Both the position numbers and the translations under genes were made by a program. From Ignavibacteriales bacterium (lineage in GTDB: Bacteria > Bacteroidota > Ignavibacteria > UBA10030 > SZUA-254): DNA of 7,838 nucleotides. Where the stretch lies: NCBI GenBank assembly GCA_016207985.1, contig JACQYX010000232.1, positions 1 to 7,838 on the forward strand. Reading direction: 5' to 3'. This document shows positions 1 through 6,808 of the stretch, one piece after another; the first letter of the stretch is position 1, and each line of letters starts with the position of its first letter. The notes below the pieces were generated by a model, which saw only the letters and a program-made list of their open reading frames with translations, did not search any database and had not been told where the DNA came from.

Positions 1-396
1 CAGCGTGTGAAAATGCTTTACTCGATCGGTCTTGCAATCGGAATTCTGCTTGGAATTTCAGCCGTATTTCTTGTCTCGAACACAATTCGCCTAACGATCT
101 ATGCAAAAAGGAAATCGGTACAGACTATGAAATTAGTCGGTGCTTCTAGGTGGTTCGTACGGGCACCGTTTATTATTGAGGGAATTTTACAAGGATTTGT
201 CGGAGGGATAATTGCATCCTTAATTATTTATTATCTGCTAAGTGTTGCTGCCAATCTTATCTCGAATGAGCTTGTCCAGTTCTTCCATATCGATTTCACA
301 TTTTACATTAGTGTGGTTTCGGTGGGTATCATACTCGGATTTTTCGGCAGTGCTATCTCGGTACGGCGGTTTATAGGAGAAACGGTAGGGGGATAA
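1..396 (+). CDS. ftsX: Cell division protein FtsX, C-terminal part (5' end outside window)
   Basis: The frame is open from base 1 and ends at TAA 394-396, so this is the last 131 residues of a gene that begins upstream; the GTG at 7 is internal, not a start. The fragment matches the C-terminal permease domain of FtsX. A membrane helix leads into the signature NTIRLTIYAKRKSVQTMKLV, then GASRWFVRAPFIIEGILQG, which starts the next helix, and there is a last helix near the C-terminus ending in RRFIGETVGG. Three hydrophobic segments are visible, at about residues 8-30, 60-85 and 102-122. FtsX pairs with the ATPase FtsE in the inner membrane and controls peptidoglycan hydrolases at the division site (family knowledge). 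A hairpin follows the stop, so ftsX is probably the last gene of its transcript. Identification is confident; the N-terminal extracellular domain cannot be judged here. Confidence 0.93.
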   Translation, partial: QRVKMLYSIGLAIGILLGISAVFLVSNTIRLTIYAKRKSVQTMKLVGASRWFVRAPFIIEGILQGFVGGIIASLIIYYLLSVAANLISNELVQFFHIDFTFYISVVSVGIILGFFGSAISVRRFIGETVGG

Positions 397-410
397 TATT
401 TGGTAGACTG

Positions 411-456
411 GGAATCCGCATATCTTAATTGATTATGCGGGATTACCGTCTTTAAT
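411..456 (+). terminator. Probable intrinsic terminator after ftsX
   Basis: The arms CCGCATA (416-422) and TATGCGG (434-440) pair around an 11-base loop. The stem extends outward through AAT/ATT and GG/CC pairs if one or two bases bulge on the 3' side. It lies 15 bases past the ftsX stop and is followed by GTCTTTAATCCTT, a modest U-rich tract. The stem is convincing, but the U-tract is weaker than that of the terminator after sdhB. Confidence 0.55.
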
Positions 457-505
457 CCTTAATCAAATCCGTCACAGAAAAACATCCAACATTTAATCAT
501 TTTTC

Positions 506-534
506 TTGCATCTTTCTTTTTCTTTTCCTACATT
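506..534 (+). promoter_or_regulatory. Candidate promoter for sdhCAB
   Basis: TTGCAT (506-511), a 17-base spacer and TACATT (529-534) give a weak sigma70-like match. The same bases also fit the Bacteroidota pattern of an upstream TTG and a downstream TAnnTTT-type element (TACATTTTT from 529). It would leave a leader of about 90 bases before sdhC. A second TTGAGA at 549-554 has no good -10 partner at 17 bases. The rest of 457-630 is AT- and pyrimidine-rich with no gene. Just before the start codon lies the near-palindrome AATTTTTT-TT-AAAAAATT (601-618), and there is no Shine-Dalgarno sequence. Confidence 0.35.
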
Positions 535-630
535 TTTCAACGTGATACTTGAGACCAACCAGATCACAACATCATTTATCTTGTTCTTCAATTACCATCA
601 AATTTTTTTTAAAAAATTATTAATTAAGAA

Positions 631-1287
631 ATGCGCGCGCTCGTACAATTTTATAATTCCTCAGTCGGCAAAAAACTGATTGTAGGATTGACCGGTATCC
701 TCTTGATCGGATATCTGATCATTCATCTTTTTGGGAATCTTTTAATTTTTCGGAATGATTGCGGTAAAGCTTTCGATACTTATGCCGAGATCTTACCACA
801 GGTTGTAATCATCCGCACTATCGAGATCGGTCTCTTCCTGATTTTCATTTTCCACATTGTTACAGCGGCTTATACTTGGTTACTAAACAAACAGACGAGG
901 GATCAGAATTATAAAGTCCGGAAACCGGGGCAAACAAGTCCGCTGACTTCGAGAACAATGTTTTTTTCCGGCAGCATTGTATTTATTTTTCTTGTGGTGC
1001 ACATGCGGCAATTCTGGTATAACTCACGTTATGAAGCAGGTGAGCATTACTCGATGTATGAAGTTGTAAAGACGACTTTTAGTGAACCGGTCTATGGTAT
1101 CTTCTATCTGATAGCGATGTTCCTGCTTGGATTCCACCTCCGGCACGGTTTTCAATCGGCATTCCAGACGTTCGGACTCCGGGATAAAACTTATGCACCG
1201 ATCATCGAGTGGTGCGGGATAATTTTTTGGCTGTTGATTCCTCTCGGCTTCGCATCGATGCCGTTATTTTTTCTTTTGAATTTTTGA
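631..1287 (+). CDS. sdhC: Succinate dehydrogenase cytochrome b subunit (type B, b558 family)
   Basis: This is the membrane anchor of complex II, a 218-residue protein with five hydrophobic helices at about residues 15-37, 61-84, 110-130, 152-173 and 190-215. Length and helix count fit the single-subunit, two-heme anchor of type-B succinate:quinone oxidoreductases. Histidines at 32 (HLFGN), 75 (FHIV), 124 (VVHM) and 169 (GFHLRHG) have nearly the spacing of the four axial heme ligands known in Bacillus SdhC and Wolinella FrdC, so two b hemes are expected, with menaquinone as the likely electron partner. The ATG at 631 is preceded by TTAATTAAGAA with no Shine-Dalgarno sequence. The start is supported by the family-like N-terminus (SSVGKKLIVGLTG). 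It is the first gene of the sdhCAB operon; sdhA starts 16 bases downstream at its ATG. Confidence 0.93.
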   Translation: MRALVQFYNSSVGKKLIVGLTGILLIGYLIIHLFGNLLIFRNDCGKAFDTYAEILPQVVIIRTIEIGLFLIFIFHIVTAAYTWLLNKQTRDQNYKVRKPGQTSPLTSRTMFFSGSIVFIFLVVHMRQFWYNSRYEAGEHYSMYEVVKTTFSEPVYGIFYLIAMFLLGFHLRHGFQSAFQTFGLRDKTYAPIIEWCGIIFWLLIPLGFASMPLFFLLNF

Positions 1288-1303
1288 TTGATTGGATTTT
1301 ATT

Positions 1304-3028
1304 ATGGTATTAAATTCTAAAATACCCGAAGGTCCCATTCAGCAAAAGTGGGATAATCATCGTTTTAACATCAAACTCGTAAATGCGGCGAACAAACGGA
1401 AGTATACAATCGTCGTTGTGGGCACCGGATTGGCAGGCTCCTCTGCTGCTGCATCGCTCGCAGAGTTGGGATACAACGTTATATCGCTTTGCTACCATGA
1501 ATCGCCTCGTCGTGCACACAGCATCGCAGCACAAGGAGGTATCAATGCACCCAAAAATTATAAGAACGATGGCGACAGCATTTGGCGACTCTTCTACGAT
1601 ACAGTCAAAGGTGGTGACTATCGGGCTCGAGAAGCGAACGTTTATCGACTTGCTCAGGTAAGCGGTAATATTATCGATCAATGTGTAGCACAAGGAGTAC
1701 CGTTTGGGCGCGAGTATGGTGGATTATTAGATAACCGTTCGTTCGGAGGTGCTCAGGTTTCAAGGACTTTCTATGCTCGTGGTCAGACCGGACAGCAGCT
1801 CCTACTCGGTGCGTATGGTGCACTTTCACGTCAGATAAATTCGGGGAGAGTAAAATTTTTCGGTCGGCGGGAAATGCTCGATCTCATCGTCATCGAAGGT
1901 CAGGCACGAGGTATTCTCGCACGAAATATGGAAACCGGTGCACTTGAATCCTACATCGGTGATGCTGTTGTTCTTGCTACCGGAGGATATGGAAATACAT
2001 TCTATCTCGCTACGATGGCGAAGTATTCAAACGGTACCGCGATTTGGAAGGCACACAAGAAGGGCGCATTCTTCGGCAATCCTTGCTTCACCCAAATTCA
2101 TCCGACGTGCATACCACTCTCGAGCGATTATCAATCAAAGTTGACGCTTATGAGTGAAAGTCTGCGTAACGATGGTCGGATATGGGTACCGAAGAAAGCA
2201 GGGGATAAGAGAAATCCGAAAGATATTCCTGAAGAAGAAAGAGATTATTATCTCGAGCGATTATATCCCTCGTTCGGGAATCTGGTTCCGCGCGATGTCG
2301 CATCGCGCCGAGCGAAAGAAATGTGTGATAAGGGATTCGGCGTGGGATCGACAGGTTTAGCGGTTTATCTTGATTTCGCAGATACGATTAAACGAAATGG
2401 TAAGGAATGGGTGGAAGAAAAGTACGGCAATTTATTCGATATGTATCATGAAATAACTGCCGAGAATGCATATGAAACACCGATGCGAATCTATCCCGCC
2501 GTTCACTACACCATGGGCGGATTATGGGTGGATTACAATTTAATGACGACAATCCCAGGATTATATGTTATCGGTGAAGCTAACTTCTCTGATCACGGTG
2601 CTAACCGACTCGGTGCGAGCGCACTCATGCAAGGGCTCGCCGATGGATATTTTGTCATCCCATATACGATCGGTGATTATCTCGCATCGACAAAATTTCC
2701 TCAGATCAAGCCAGACCATCCGGCATTTAAAGAAGCTGAGCGGAATATTCAGGAATTAATTAAAAAGCTTCTTTCGATCAAGGGAAAGCAGACAGTGGAT
2801 GAGATTCACAAACGACTCGGCAAAGTTATGTATGATCACTGCGGTATGGCACGCAACGAAGCAGGATTGAAGAAAGCCCTCCAATTGATCCCCCAGCTCC
2901 GTGAGGAGTTTGAAAAATTCGCATACGTTGCAGCGTGGGAATATAAAGGTAATGGATTGAACTGGGAGTTACATAAAGAACCGCTTGCGTTTGAATATGT
3001 GAAGCCATCGACACGCAGCTACAAATGA
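1304..3028 (+). CDS. sdhA: Succinate dehydrogenase/fumarate reductase flavoprotein subunit, with apparent C-terminal internal deletion
   Basis: This is the catalytic subunit of complex II, interconverting succinate and fumarate with covalent FAD. I chose the ATG at 1304 (574 residues) over an in-frame TTG at 1292, because the protein from [11 protein letters not shown] onward matches the family N-terminus. Visible motifs, numbered from 1304, are the FAD-binding [14 protein letters not shown] (about 38-51), His72 of HSIAAQGG that binds FAD, QIHPT (His266), Arg330 in PRDVASR, His401 in HYTMGG and Arg435 in NRLGASAL. The active site therefore looks intact. The oddity is near residues 533-540: LREEF runs straight into [13 protein letters not shown], whereas Bacteroidota-type homologues have roughly 60-65 residues between these blocks, including the conserved ESCGGHFREE segment and RDDE. 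The total length (574 against about 640) agrees with an in-frame loss. Whether the enzyme still folds is unknown. Confidence 0.93.
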   Translation: MVLNSKIPEGPIQQKWDNHRFNIKLVNAANKRKYTIVVVGTGLAGSSAAASLAELGYNVISLCYHESPRRAHSIAAQGGINAPKNYKNDGDSIWRLFYDTVKGGDYRAREANVYRLAQVSGNIIDQCVAQGVPFGREYGGLLDNRSFGGAQVSRTFYARGQTGQQLLLGAYGALSRQINSGRVKFFGRREMLDLIVIEGQARGILARNMETGALESYIGDAVVLATGGYGNTFYLATMAKYSNGTAIWKAHKKGAFFGNPCFTQIHPTCIPLSSDYQSKLTLMSESLRNDGRIWVPKKAGDKRNPKDIPEEERDYYLERLYPSFGNLVPRDVASRRAKEMCDKGFGVGSTGLAVYLDFADTIKRNGKEWVEEKYGNLFDMYHEITAENAYETPMRIYPAVHYTMGGLWVDYNLMTTIPGLYVIGEANFSDHGANRLGASALMQGLADGYFVIPYTIGDYLASTKFPQIKPDHPAFKEAERNIQELIKKLLSIKGKQTVDEIHKRLGKVMYDHCGMARNEAGLKKALQLIPQLREEFEKFAYVAAWEYKGNGLNWELHKEPLAFEYVKPSTRSYK

Positions 3029-3094
3029 TGTTGGATCGAATTATTATTTAGGAAATAAATTTTACATCTTGGATTTTTTATTTTAAATTGATCT

Positions 3095-3835
3095 ATGAAT
3101 TTTACACTGAAAATCTGGCGGCAACACGATAGAAATTCGAAAGGAAAATTTGTCGAGTACAAAGCATCGGACATTTCACCCGATATGTCGTTTCTTGAAA
3201 TGTTGGACGCGGTAAATCGTGATCTTGCTAAAAAAAATGAAGACATTATCGCTTTCGATCACGACTGCCGTGAAGGAATATGCGGTAGCTGTGGATTATA
3301 CATCAGCGGGCGTGCACACGGACCCCAGCGAGGCGTAACAACATGCGAATTGCGTATGCGGCATTTCCATGACGGAGAAACGATAGTCGTTGAGCCGTGG
3401 CGTGCAAAAGCGTTTCCGGTTATTAAAGATCTTATAGTCGATAGAACGGCATTCGACCGGGTTATTCAATCTGGAGGGTATATATCCGTTGACACGGGCA
3501 GTACACCGGAGGCGAGTTCTATTCCGATACCAAAAGCAAATGCAGAAGAAGCGATGGACGCCGCAGCCTGCATCGGTTGCGGTGCGTGTGTCGCCGTTTG
3601 TAAGAATTCATCTGCAATGTTGTTCATGAGTGCGAAAGTATCGCAGCTTGCGTTATTACCGCAGGGGCATGCAGAGCGGAAAATCCGCGTTCAACGGATG
3701 GTTCATCAAATGGATAAGGAAGGTTTTGGTCATTGCTCAAATACGTATGCGTGTGAACAAGAGTGTCCGAAGAAAATTTCAGTCGCACACATTACTCGTA
3801 TGAACAGAGAATTCATCCGTGCAGCATTTTGGTGA
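3095..3835 (+). CDS. sdhB: Succinate dehydrogenase iron-sulfur subunit
   Basis: This is the electron-transfer subunit that passes electrons from SdhA flavin to the SdhC hemes and quinone. All three cluster sites are complete. The [2Fe-2S] ligands are Cys58, Cys63, Cys66 and Cys84 ([10 protein letters not shown] plus C). The [4Fe-4S] ligands are Cys159, Cys162, Cys165 and Cys224 (CIGCGAC and ECPK). The [3Fe-4S] ligands are Cys169, Cys214 and Cys220. The 6- and 4-residue spacings of the last three cysteines equal those of E. coli Sdh[10 protein letters not shown], with Lys after the fourth Cys, is normal for this lineage as far as I recall. At 246 residues the length is ordinary. The gene lies 66 bases after sdhA with no obvious promoter, terminator or Shine-Dalgarno sequence between them, so it is probably co-transcribed. 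A strong terminator follows. Confidence 0.95.
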   Translation: MNFTLKIWRQHDRNSKGKFVEYKASDISPDMSFLEMLDAVNRDLAKKNEDIIAFDHDCREGICGSCGLYISGRAHGPQRGVTTCELRMRHFHDGETIVVEPWRAKAFPVIKDLIVDRTAFDRVIQSGGYISVDTGSTPEASSIPIPKANAEEAMDAAACIGCGACVAVCKNSSAMLFMSAKVSQLALLPQGHAERKIRVQRMVHQMDKEGFGHCSNTYACEQECPKKISVAHITRMNREFIRAAFW

Positions 3836-3876
3836 TTATGGATGAGTCATTAAGTTCTCTATTAACTTCAAATCCG

Positions 3877-3911
3877 ATCGGGCGAGTTGAATAACCCGCC
3901 CGATTTTATTT
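3877..3911 (+). terminator. Intrinsic terminator after sdhB
   Basis: A perfect 8-bp stem, ATCGGGCG (3877-3884) with CGCCCGAT (3897-3904), extends inward through GTT/AAC pairs to a GAAT loop, and is followed directly by TTTTATTT. It sits 41 bases after the sdhB stop and 46 bases from the end of the convergent minus-strand gene. On the minus strand the bases past the hairpin are poor in T, so it should mainly end the sdh transcript. Confidence 0.85.
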
Positions 3912-3950
3912 ATAGAGGCAAATATTAACAGTACAAGTCGTATTTTGAGT

Positions 3951-4559
3951 CTATGGTTGAGGACCTCTATGCCGGAGCTTACCGTTAAGTGTTTCTATTA
4001 ATAACTCGTAGTCGATAGGTTTTACGATAAATTCATCCACACCTAATCGTTTTCCAATAAGCAGTGTGTTGCGATCCATTTTTTCCGTCATGAATAAAAA
4101 GGGTATTTGCTTCGTGTAAGGAGTGCTGCGAATGAATTCATAGAGATCGAAACCCAATGGACCCGATTGGAAATTTATTTCTGATAGGATGAAATTCGGA
4201 GTAGCAATCTTCAAACATGCCGTAACTTCCTCCAAATTTCCCGGAGCGATGACTGCAAAGAAATTCGAGCGCAGTTGACTGCTTATCTCGAGTAGCGTTT
4301 TATCGTCCTCGTCGACTACTAAGATAGTGCCGCGTATTCTGTTTTTTCTAAATTCTCTAAGGAGGGCAGCTTCGATAACGGAGTGATCGATACGGGATAT
4401 CTCAAATTTTTTTCTCAGGGTATCGATTACTTCAGGTGTGAAAGCGGCAAGTCCGCCAGTCAGCCAAATTTCTTGCAATGATTCTTTATATAGCGTGTTT
4501 TTAATGTCTCGTTCGAACTCCAGAAGTTTTCCTTCTGAGATATTTAATTCACGCTGCAT
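3951..4559 (-). CDS. Response-regulator receiver protein, C-terminal piece of a frameshifted TPR-receiver gene; phosphoacceptor Asp replaced by Glu
   Basis: From the first ATG (4559) the piece is 202 residues, but the same frame stays open back to a stop at 4737-4739 with no ATG, GTG or TTG. The extra upstream coding sequence (DNTFAEALKQRLTELR and onward) continues the preceding TPR-like gene, so this is probably the back half of one 384-residue protein. Residues 1-75 are helical and unrecognised. Residues 77-195 form a receiver domain, with TILVVDEDD as the acidic pocket, MTE (Thr158) and FIVKP (Lys180) at the expected spacing. The phosphorylated Asp should be at position 127, in ILSEIN, but the codon at 4179-4181 is GAA (Glu). 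The domain is therefore either locked in one state or regulated without phosphate. No DNA-binding or enzymatic output domain follows it. Confidence 0.8.
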   Translation of the reverse strand: MQRELNISEGKLLEFERDIKNTLYKESLQEIWLTGGLAAFTPEVIDTLRKKFEISRIDHSVIEAALLREFRKNRIRGTILVVDEDDKTLLEISSQLRSNFFAVIAPGNLEEVTACLKIATPNFILSEINFQSGPLGFDLYEFIRSTPYTKQIPFLFMTEKMDRNTLLIGKRLGVDEFIVKPIDYELLIETLNGKLRHRGPQP

Positions 4560-4719
4560 TTTTCGAATGATTTCTTCCTGTGCGGCGGTTGGTCTGCCGC
4601 TCTGCCACGACTCTTTTAAAATTGCGCAGAACTTGAACTCCCTCTCCGTATCGGCGGCAGAAATCCCGGGCTTATGTCGAAGCTCGGTTAGTCGCTGCTT
4701 CAGCGCTTCTGCGAATGTA

Positions 4720-4739
4720 TTATCCCGGATCCAATCCTA
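4720..4739 (-). other. Frameshift site between the TPR and receiver parts
   Basis: The minus strand reads GGATTGGATCCGGGATAATAC. The upstream frame gives G-L-D-P-G-stop (TAA at 4722-4720); with one G fewer in the GGG run (4726-4724 region) it gives G-L-D-P-D-N-T-F. The upstream and downstream frames overlap by 17 bases between their stops, and no start codon serves the downstream frame until 4559. A one-base insertion in a short homopolymer, real or a sequencing error, explains both. There is no classical slippery heptamer to suggest programmed shifting. Confidence 0.75.
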
Positions 4740-5106
4740 GTGCTTTATTAACCTGATCAGAAGCTTTGTTAAAGTAGCCATTATTCAGAAATTGTTGTGC
4801 TGAGTTCAAAAGAGTATTTACCTGATTGATCTTTCGCTTAGAAACGAGGTCTCTGTATTTTTTTATCTCTTTATACATACTGTCATCAAGACCGACGCGC
4901 TGCGATAGTTGTTTGATTAGAAATTGAATTCGATCTTGATAAGAGCGTGCAGTTGTATTTTGTGGGTGAACGGTAAATACTTTTTGCAGCATTTCATCCG
5001 CTGCTATGTATCGACCTTCACGTATGTGTTTGTCTGCTTGTCTGAGCCACTCATCAATTTGTATTTTTTGCATGGCATCGATGGTAGCTGTTCTAATATT
5101 TTCCAT
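4720..5106 (-). CDS. TPR-like helical protein, N-terminal piece of the frameshifted TPR-receiver gene
   Basis: The 128-residue frame starts at an ATG (5106-5104) preceded by a good Shine-Dalgarno AAGAGG (5118-5113) six bases away. Two tetratricopeptide-like helical pairs are visible: DEWLRQADKHIREGRYIAAD through VHPQN (about 18-50), and LLNSAQQFLNNGYFNKASDQ through ALGLDP (about 99-127), with a charged helical stretch between. The frame stops right after ALGLDPG. Removing one G from CCGGGAT gives ALGLDPDNTFAEALKQRL, a textbook TPR ending that runs on into the receiver piece. I therefore read it as the N-terminal half of one gene, expected to mediate protein contacts. As annotated it would give a truncated TPR protein. 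The exact TPR count is uncertain. Confidence 0.75.
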   Translation of the reverse strand: MENIRTATIDAMQKIQIDEWLRQADKHIREGRYIAADEMLQKVFTVHPQNTTARSYQDRIQFLIKQLSQRVGLDDSMYKEIKKYRDLVSKRKINQVNTLLNSAQQFLNNGYFNKASDQVNKALGLDPG

Positions 5107-5131
5107 ATTAAACCTCTTTTCTCATGAGGTG

Positions 5132-5160
5132 AATATAGAAACTTATATAAAAATATTCAA
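5132..5160 (-). promoter_or_regulatory. Promoter for the TPR-receiver gene
   Basis: On the minus strand, TTGAAT (5160-5155), a 17-base spacer and TATATT (5137-5132) match the sigma70 consensus at 4/6 and 5/6 with ideal spacing. Transcription would start near 5125, leaving a leader of about 20 bases that holds the AAGAGG ribosome binding site. Confidence 0.6.
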
Positions 5161-5199
5161 ATCAAGCCGTTTGCGATCAGCGATGATAGTTTGATTTGA
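5157..5199. repeat. 9-bp inverted repeat in the divergent promoter region
   Basis: TCAAATCAA (5157-5165) and TTGATTTGA (5191-5199) are exact inverted copies with 25 bases between them. Each copy contains most of the -35 box of one divergent promoter, and the centres are 34 bases apart, about three helical turns. This may be a shared operator, or only two promoters with the same extended -35 sequence. Confidence 0.6.
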
Positions 5200-5224
5200 C
5201 TTTCTCAGTTTTCTCGGCTATCTT
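5196..5224 (+). promoter_or_regulatory. Promoter for the histidine kinase operon
   Basis: TTGACT (5196-5201), a 17-base spacer and TATCTT (5219-5224) match sigma70 at 5/6 and 4/6. The expected start near 5231 leaves a leader of about 67 bases before the kinase TTG codon. It diverges from the minus-strand promoter at 5132-5160. Confidence 0.55.
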
Positions 5225-5297
5225 AAAACCGTTCTAAAAAGATAAGAAAACAGATAAAAGACTTTGATTTCAATTAAATAAGGATACCAATAAAAAA

Positions 5298-6794
5298 TTG
5301 ACCCAAGATCAAAAAATACTAATTCCCCGATTCCCCTTTTTTACTAAAATAGTTGCAGGTTTCGGATTCATCATCCTGTTTCTCGTGGTGGCAGGACTTT
5401 TTAGCTTACTCCAATTGTTACCGCAAGATGAAACCGAGTTTAAGATTCTGCCGATGATCCAATATCTCGATAAAATCTTTCAGGCAGAGATCGAAGCTAC
5501 CCGTAAATATTTCGAGACGAAAGAGGAACTTGATAGTCGCAAGTTAGCATTGACATCAGCACAATTTCGTAAAGTAGCTGACTCTCTTTTTCAGTTAACG
5601 AAAGGATCCAACCTGCAGCGTTATATTGACACTGTCATTACTTCGCATAATGATTATGAGGATTTTATTGATCAACAGAAAGAGTATATCGATAAAAAAA
5701 AGGATTTCATCTTATTGAAAGTCCTTGATACGATGACTCCTATAACCATCTCGATTCAACGACAAATCCTTCGAATCAGGGAAGTGCATATCCCGAATCT
5801 CAATAATGCATTGATTAATTACAATCAAAGAATGTCGAATGCATTAGAGGCAGGAGTGGTGATCCTTCTGTTGGCTCTTGCTATCGGTAGTGCTTTTGCT
5901 TTTCTTCTAGCGCGTACTTTCACTAAGCCGATTCAGGCATTGCAGGCAGGAACGCAAAAAGTGGGTGAGGGGTATTATGAGACTGTACCCATCACATCGA
6001 GAGATGAGATAGGCGATTTGACGAGGGCATTCAATCTGATGAGTGAAAAGTTAAAACAGTTAGACGAAATGCGGATGCAAATGATGTCGGAGATTTCACA
6101 CGAGATGCGAACTCCACTTCAGGTTATTAAAGCGGGTTGTTACTCAATAATCCATACGAAGGATAGCCCGCAGCTCACACAACGGCAGAGGGATGCTGTA
6201 GGGATGATTCATCAGGCAACAAATAGAATCAACAGCTTCGTAAATTCTTTTCTCGATATAGCTAAGATGGAAGCCGGTTTGATGAAGTTTAACCGTGAGC
6301 AGCTTGATCTGGTCGCTCTGCTAAGTCCGTTGGTACAAGAGGCTCAGTTGATTGCCCAGACAAGACAGATAAATCTGGAATTCCAGACGGATGATTTTCC
6401 GCAGCTAATGATAGATAAGGAGAGAATGAGTCAAGCACTCAGTAATCTTCAAGCACTCAGTAATCTACTTTCGAACGCGCTAAAATATACACCCGATAAC
6501 GGTCGGATAACTGTCACACTTAAGAAAGTTACCGATGTTGTCGGCACTGATAAAATTCCAAAAGATTGCGTGAGGATCGATGTTCAAGACACTGGAGTCG
6601 GAATCCCTGAGACTGATTTAGGTAAATTGTTTAATAAATTTTATCAAGCTAAGAATGTTCCTCTCGTAAACGAAAAAGGATCGGGTTTAGGTCTGGCGCT
6701 CGTGAAGCACGTTTCGGAAGCTCATAATGGAAAAGTCAGCGTTCAAAGCAAAGTAGGGGAGGGTTCAACGTTTACAATCGTTATCCCGATTTAA
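5298..6794 (+). CDS. Membrane sensor histidine kinase (HAMP, HisKA, HATPase) with a six-residue tandem duplication
   Basis: This is a 498-residue inner-membrane sensor kinase. Helix 1 spans about 16-40, a largely helical periplasmic sensor region about 41-182, helix 2 about 184-206, and HAMP about 207-258. The HisKA domain has phosphorylated His268 in SEISHEMRTPLQ. The ATPase domain has its N-box at NLLSNALKYTP (Asn393), G1 as DTGVGIP (431-437), an F-box as LFNKFYQ and G2 as GSGLGLALVK (461-470). All catalytic motifs are present. Just before the N-box the residues QALSNL occur twice in a row (379-384 and 385-390), from a perfect 18-bp tandem repeat. Homologues normally have one copy, so the ATPase helix is longer by six residues. 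The start is TTG at 5298, because the frame opens only at 5268 and has no earlier start codon; AAGGAT lies 12 bases upstream. The signal sensed is unknown. Confidence 0.92.
   Translation: MTQDQKILIPRFPFFTKIVAGFGFIILFLVVAGLFSLLQLLPQDETEFKILPMIQYLDKIFQAEIEATRKYFETKEELDSRKLALTSAQFRKVADSLFQLTKGSNLQRYIDTVITSHNDYEDFIDQQKEYIDKKKDFILLKVLDTMTPITISIQRQILRIREVHIPNLNNALINYNQRMSNALEAGVVILLLALAIGSAFAFLLARTFTKPIQALQAGTQKVGEGYYETVPITSRDEIGDLTRAFNLMSEKLKQLDEMRMQMMSEISHEMRTPLQVIKAGCYSIIHTKDSPQLTQRQRDAVGMIHQATNRINSFVNSFLDIAKMEAGLMKFNREQLDLVALLSPLVQEAQLIAQTRQINLEFQTDDFPQLMIDKERMSQALSNLQALSNLLSNALKYTPDNGRITVTLKKVTDVVGTDKIPKDCVRIDVQDTGVGIPETDLGKLFNKFYQAKNVPLVNEKGSGLGLALVKHVSEAHNGKVSVQSKVGEGSTFTIVIPI
6431..6466 (+). 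repeat. Perfect 18-bp tandem duplication inside the kinase gene
   Basis: TCAAGCACTCAGTAATCT occurs at 6431-6448 and again at 6449-6466 without a mismatch. It is in frame and doubles QALSNL next to the N-box of the ATPase domain. Complete identity, including third codon positions, suggests a recent slippage event or an assembly error. Confidence 0.95.
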
Positions 6795-6808
6795 TTATCG
6801 CTTGCGAT

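Noticed and set aside
601..618. Near-palindrome AATTTTTT-TT-AAAAAATT before sdhC as a regulatory hairpin or terminator
   Set aside because: It is pure A/T with a two-base spacer, so any hairpin would be weak; more likely low-complexity leader sequence.
1310..1693. Open frame of 127 codons on the minus strand inside sdhA
   Set aside because: It lies wholly antisense to the well-conserved flavoprotein and its translation is Cys/Ile-rich without recognisable motifs; a shadow frame.
3565..3610. Lys in place of Pro after the fourth Cys of the SdhB ferredoxin-like motif ([13 protein letters not shown])
   Set aside because: As I recall, CKN followed by a SAMLF-type segment is common in SdhB of this lineage, and all cluster cysteines are present.
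4720..4740. Programmed ribosomal frameshifting between the TPR and receiver parts
   Set aside because: No slippery heptamer, no evident stimulatory hairpin and no internal Shine-Dalgarno sequence is visible; a plain indel is simpler.
5108..5125. Five-codon leader ORF (MRKEV-stop) just before the TPR gene on the minus strand, with ACCTC/GAGGT able to pair over the Shine-Dalgarno sequence
   Set aside because: The predicted transcription start near 5125 would leave the 5' arm and the leader start codon at or outside the transcript edge.
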